Assembly (NCBI GenBank): GCA_020058145.1
Contig: JAGVEP010000444.1
Span: 1-6,527, forward strand
Direction: 5' to 3'
Source: Phycisphaerae bacterium
GTDB taxonomy: Bacteria; Planctomycetota; Phycisphaerae; UBA1845; Fen-1342
DNA length: 6,527 nucleotides
This document shows positions 5,217-6,527 of this stretch, one piece after another. The notes beneath the pieces were generated by a model. It did no database searches. It was not told the origin of the DNA and saw only the letters and a program-made list of their open reading frames with translations. Made by a program: the position numbers and the translations under genes. How positions within the stretch are numbered: the stretch's first letter is position 1; each line of letters starts with the position of its first letter.

Positions 5217-5650
5217 GTGAACGTTAATGACCTGCCGGCGGCGCGCCCCAAGCGGAGCGAGCCTGCGGCACATACTGGAACTGGAGCGGCTTACGCACCG
5301 CTGCCAGGCCGGCAGCGCGCCGGCAGACACTAATCTCGATGGTTAGCCGGACTGCCTTAGTCCCACAGCCGGGCATGTTCTGGGCGATCCGGCACCCACG
5401 GCCAAATCCGCGAGTCAATGAGTCTCGCCGGCATACTCCGGGAGACCTCCGGTCTTGCTCCAGGCGGCAGGTCATCGCCGAGGTAACTTCCGCCGCCGGC
5501 TTTCCCGGCGGGCTGGCGCCACGCAGGAAAGATTAACATTGTGCCACAGACCCGGCCGATTTTCAAGTACCCGCGACAGAAGATTGTGTGGATTGTGTCG
5601 CCGGTTTGTCCGGAACAATTTTACTCGCGAAAAGCCCCCGGGCCGGGGCC
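5217..5650. other. Long divergent intergenic region, no convincing gene
   Basis: This is the space between gdhA and the plus-strand gene at 5712. Reading frames here are short, Arg/Pro-rich and resemble no family I know. Items seen: a stem CCGCCGG (5493-5499) / CCGGCGG (5505-5511) with a CTTTC loop, a tandem GATTGTGT (5582-5589 and 5591-5598, period 9), and a GCCGGC-rich inverted-repeat patch near 5232-5330 that would lie in the gdhA leader. No gdhA promoter could be assigned. Confidence 0.5.
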
Positions 5651-5653
5651 ACC

Positions 5654-5688
5654 GTGCCACGCAAGGGAATCCGTTTGGTTCCCGGCAC
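5654..5688. promoter_or_regulatory. Dyad overlapping the -35 of the 5712 promoter (possible operator)
   Basis: GTGCC (5654-5658) pairs with GGCAC (5684-5688), and GGGAATCC (5665-5672) pairs with GGTTCCC (5677-5683) apart from one bulged base. The dyad covers the -35 hexamer and part of the spacer, where a repressor or metal-responsive regulator could act. No known operator consensus is recognised. Confidence 0.35.
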
Positions 5689-5703
5689 TCGCGGACATAT
5701 AAT
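5675..5703 (+). promoter_or_regulatory. Sigma70-type promoter of the efflux-associated genes
   Basis: TTGGTT (5675-5680), a 17-bp spacer and a perfect TATAAT (5698-5703). The ATG at 5712 comes 8 nt after the -10, so transcription should start at or within a base or two of the start codon and give a leaderless mRNA. It is the best promoter match in the window. Confidence 0.65.
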
Positions 5704-5711
5704 GCGGTGGC

Positions 5712-6041
5712 ATGAAAGTCCACGATCCCATTCGGCTCGCCTTGATCTGCCTCGTCTTGGGGTGCCCTCTGGTCTGCGCCGGCGGTTCTCTTGACGACTG
5801 CTGCGATGAGGGCGGCTCCAACGGAGGTCCGCCAAACACCAACGAGGAGTGCTTCTGTTCCGGCCTCCTCCTGCCCGCGTCGTGGCCGACGACCGTCCCC
5901 CTCGACTTTGCACCGCTTCTGTGGCTGGACCGCGGGGATTCAGCGGCTGCCTTGCGCCTCGACCAGGCGGCAGTCGCCGCTTTTTTCGGACCTCCTCCTG
6001 ATCTACCGCCAGATCGCAGGCCGCTGCCACTTCTGATTTGA
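5712..6041 (+). CDS. Small secreted Cys-rich hypothetical protein
   Basis: A 109-residue protein. Residues 1-23 look like a signal peptide: a charged start (K2, R8), a hydrophobic core (L9-L16) and V-C-A before G24 as a likely signal peptidase I site. V-L-G-C18 is a possible but poor lipobox. The mature N-terminus is acidic and Cys-rich, with D28-D29-C30-C31-D32-E33 and E45-E46-C47-F-C49, which could bind a soft metal; the rest is Pro/Leu-rich with no recognised domain. It lies 112 bp upstream of the adaptor-like gene in the same orientation and behind a strong promoter, so a role in the same envelope or metal-handling system is plausible. Reality is supported by the promoter, signal peptide and context; function is unknown. 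Confidence 0.65.
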   Translation: MKVHDPIRLALICLVLGCPLVCAGGSLDDCCDEGGSNGGPPNTNEECFCSGLLLPASWPTTVPLDFAPLLWLDRGDSAAALRLDQAAVAAFFGPPPDLPPDRRPLPLLI

Positions 6042-6072
6042 TTTTCCTCCTGTGAGCCGTTGTCACAGCGTG

Positions 6073-6096
6073 CCGAGCCCGTGTCACGGGTCTCGG
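6073..6096 (+). promoter_or_regulatory. Leader hairpin 1 before the adaptor gene
   Basis: CCGAGCCCG (6073-6081) pairs with CGGGTCTCGG (6087-6096) with one bulged base around a TGTCA loop. TGTCAC occurs at 6061 and again at 6082, 21 bp apart. The hairpin lies between the stop at 6041 and the ATG at 6154. It could be an intergenic processing or stability element or an attenuator; no U-tract follows. Confidence 0.45.
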
Positions 6097-6107
6097 CTGA
6101 GCGCATT

Positions 6108-6132
6108 GTCCGCGCAGTCGCCTTGCGCGGAC
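6108..6132 (+). promoter_or_regulatory. Leader hairpin 2 before the adaptor gene
   Basis: GTCCGCGCA (6108-6116) and TGCGCGGAC (6124-6132) form a perfect 9-bp stem with a 7-nt loop. It ends 6 nt before the AGAGGA ribosome-binding site (6139-6144) of the gene at 6154, so it may shape translation or partly uncouple the two genes. Only CTTTG follows, so it is not a clear terminator. Confidence 0.5.
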
Positions 6133-6153
6133 CTTTGAAGAGGAAAAAATCCC

Positions 6154-6527
6154 ATGAGATTGCTTGTTGCCGTAGCCTTGTCCGCTTTGACGGGAGCTGG
6201 GGGAACGTATTGGTACCTGGCGGGAACCGCCCGCGCTGCTCCGGCAGCGCCGCAGCCTGCCGCCGCCGCCTACTGCACAACGCACCAGTTGCCGGAGGCG
6301 GAATGTCCGTTCTGTAACCCGGAATTGGTCGCCGACGCGGGGGAGTGCTCGGAACACGGCGTGCCCGAGGCGCTGTGTGTCCAGTGCCGTCCGGCGCTGG
6401 CGGCGGGCTTCCAGGCTGCGGGCGACTGGTGCGCGGAGCACGCGTTGCCCGAATCCCAGTGTGAGCTCTGTAATCCGGGCGTGCTGGCGAAGCACGCGCC
6501 AGAGGGCGACGTGCCGCCTACGCCGCC
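6154..6527 (+). CDS. Probable RND efflux periplasmic adaptor, N-terminal part with three Cys-His motifs (runs off right edge)
   Basis: Open from the ATG at 6154 to the window end: 124 codons, no stop. AGAGGA lies 9 nt upstream. Residues 1-29 form an N-terminal hydrophobic signal or anchor (MRLLVAVALSALTGAGGTYW), then an Ala/Pro linker (29-39). Three copies of C-x2-H-x-(L/V)-P-E-x2-C-x2-C follow: C41/H44/C51/C54, C65/H68/C75/C78 and C93/H96/C103/C106. Each is a CCHC-like set that could bind one metal ion. I recall such motifs at the N-terminus of planctomycete CusB/HlyD-type adaptors, which link an inner-membrane RND pump to an outer-membrane channel. The adaptor body (lipoyl and beta-barrel domains) would lie beyond the edge, so the assignment rests on the motif and anchor only. 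A stand-alone metal-binding envelope protein is the alternative. Confidence 0.65.
   Translation, partial: MRLLVAVALSALTGAGGTYWYLAGTARAAPAAPQPAAAAYCTTHQLPEAECPFCNPELVADAGECSEHGVPEALCVQCRPALAAGFQAAGDWCAEHALPESQCELCNPGVLAKHAPEGDVPPTP

Noticed and set aside
5224..5566. Short frames on both strands in the gdhA upstream region
   Set aside because: They lack recognisable domains, good ribosome-binding sites and coherent composition, so I treat the region as noncoding or decayed.
5563..6495. Open minus-strand frame of 310 codons
   Set aside because: Its translation is Arg/Ser/Gly-rich low complexity, antisense to a promoter, a signal-peptide gene, two hairpins and the Cys-His motif gene. The plus-strand features are far more coherent.

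Overview
The window is GC-rich bacterial chromosomal DNA. The gene content suggests the phylum Planctomycetota. Pointers are the tandem 'ILAWAD...GRWP' repeat protein, a DUF4258/YgiT-type zinc-finger toxin-antitoxin pair, and an efflux-adaptor-like protein starting with repeated Cys-His-Pro-Glu-Cys-Cys motifs. This assignment is an inference from remembered families; there is no rRNA or other marker here.

Layout, left to right. (1) 1-124, minus: N-terminus of an IS630-type transposase running off the left edge, followed by AT-rich palindromes, a G-quadruplex motif and a G/C-rich hairpin. (2) 367-930, minus: complete PduO-type ATP:cob(I)alamin adenosyltransferase. (3) 1125-1638, plus: two-gene toxin-antitoxin module, a DUF4258-type toxin and a YgiT/MqsA-type zinc-finger antitoxin that overlaps the toxin by 125 nt in another frame. 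(4) 1746-3686, plus: a 646-residue protein made almost entirely of eight repeats of about 73 residues; two copies of a 38-bp hairpin repeat flank the gene. (5) 3836-5206, minus: NADP-type glutamate dehydrogenase gdhA, convergent with the repeat gene; the downstream hairpin-repeat copy forms a fully paired terminator for it. (6) 5207-5711: about 500 bp without a convincing gene, ending in a good sigma70-type promoter. (7) 5712-6041, plus: small secreted Cys-rich protein. (8) 6154-6527, plus: beginning of a membrane-anchored protein with three C-x2-H-x2-P-E-x2-C-x2-C motifs, probably the periplasmic adaptor of a metal-type RND efflux system, cut by the right edge.

The adenosyltransferase and glutamate dehydrogenase are housekeeping metabolism and do not appear linked. 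The toxin-antitoxin pair, repeat gene and transposase fragment look like accessory DNA between them. The last two genes probably begin a metal-efflux operon continuing to the right. A recurring feature is that three plus-strand genes (1125, 1746, 5712) lack a Shine-Dalgarno sequence and have a -10-like hexamer only 6-9 nt before the ATG, suggesting leaderless transcripts. Genes at 124 (minus), 930 (minus), 5206 (minus), 1318 and 6154 do have purine-rich ribosome-binding sites.
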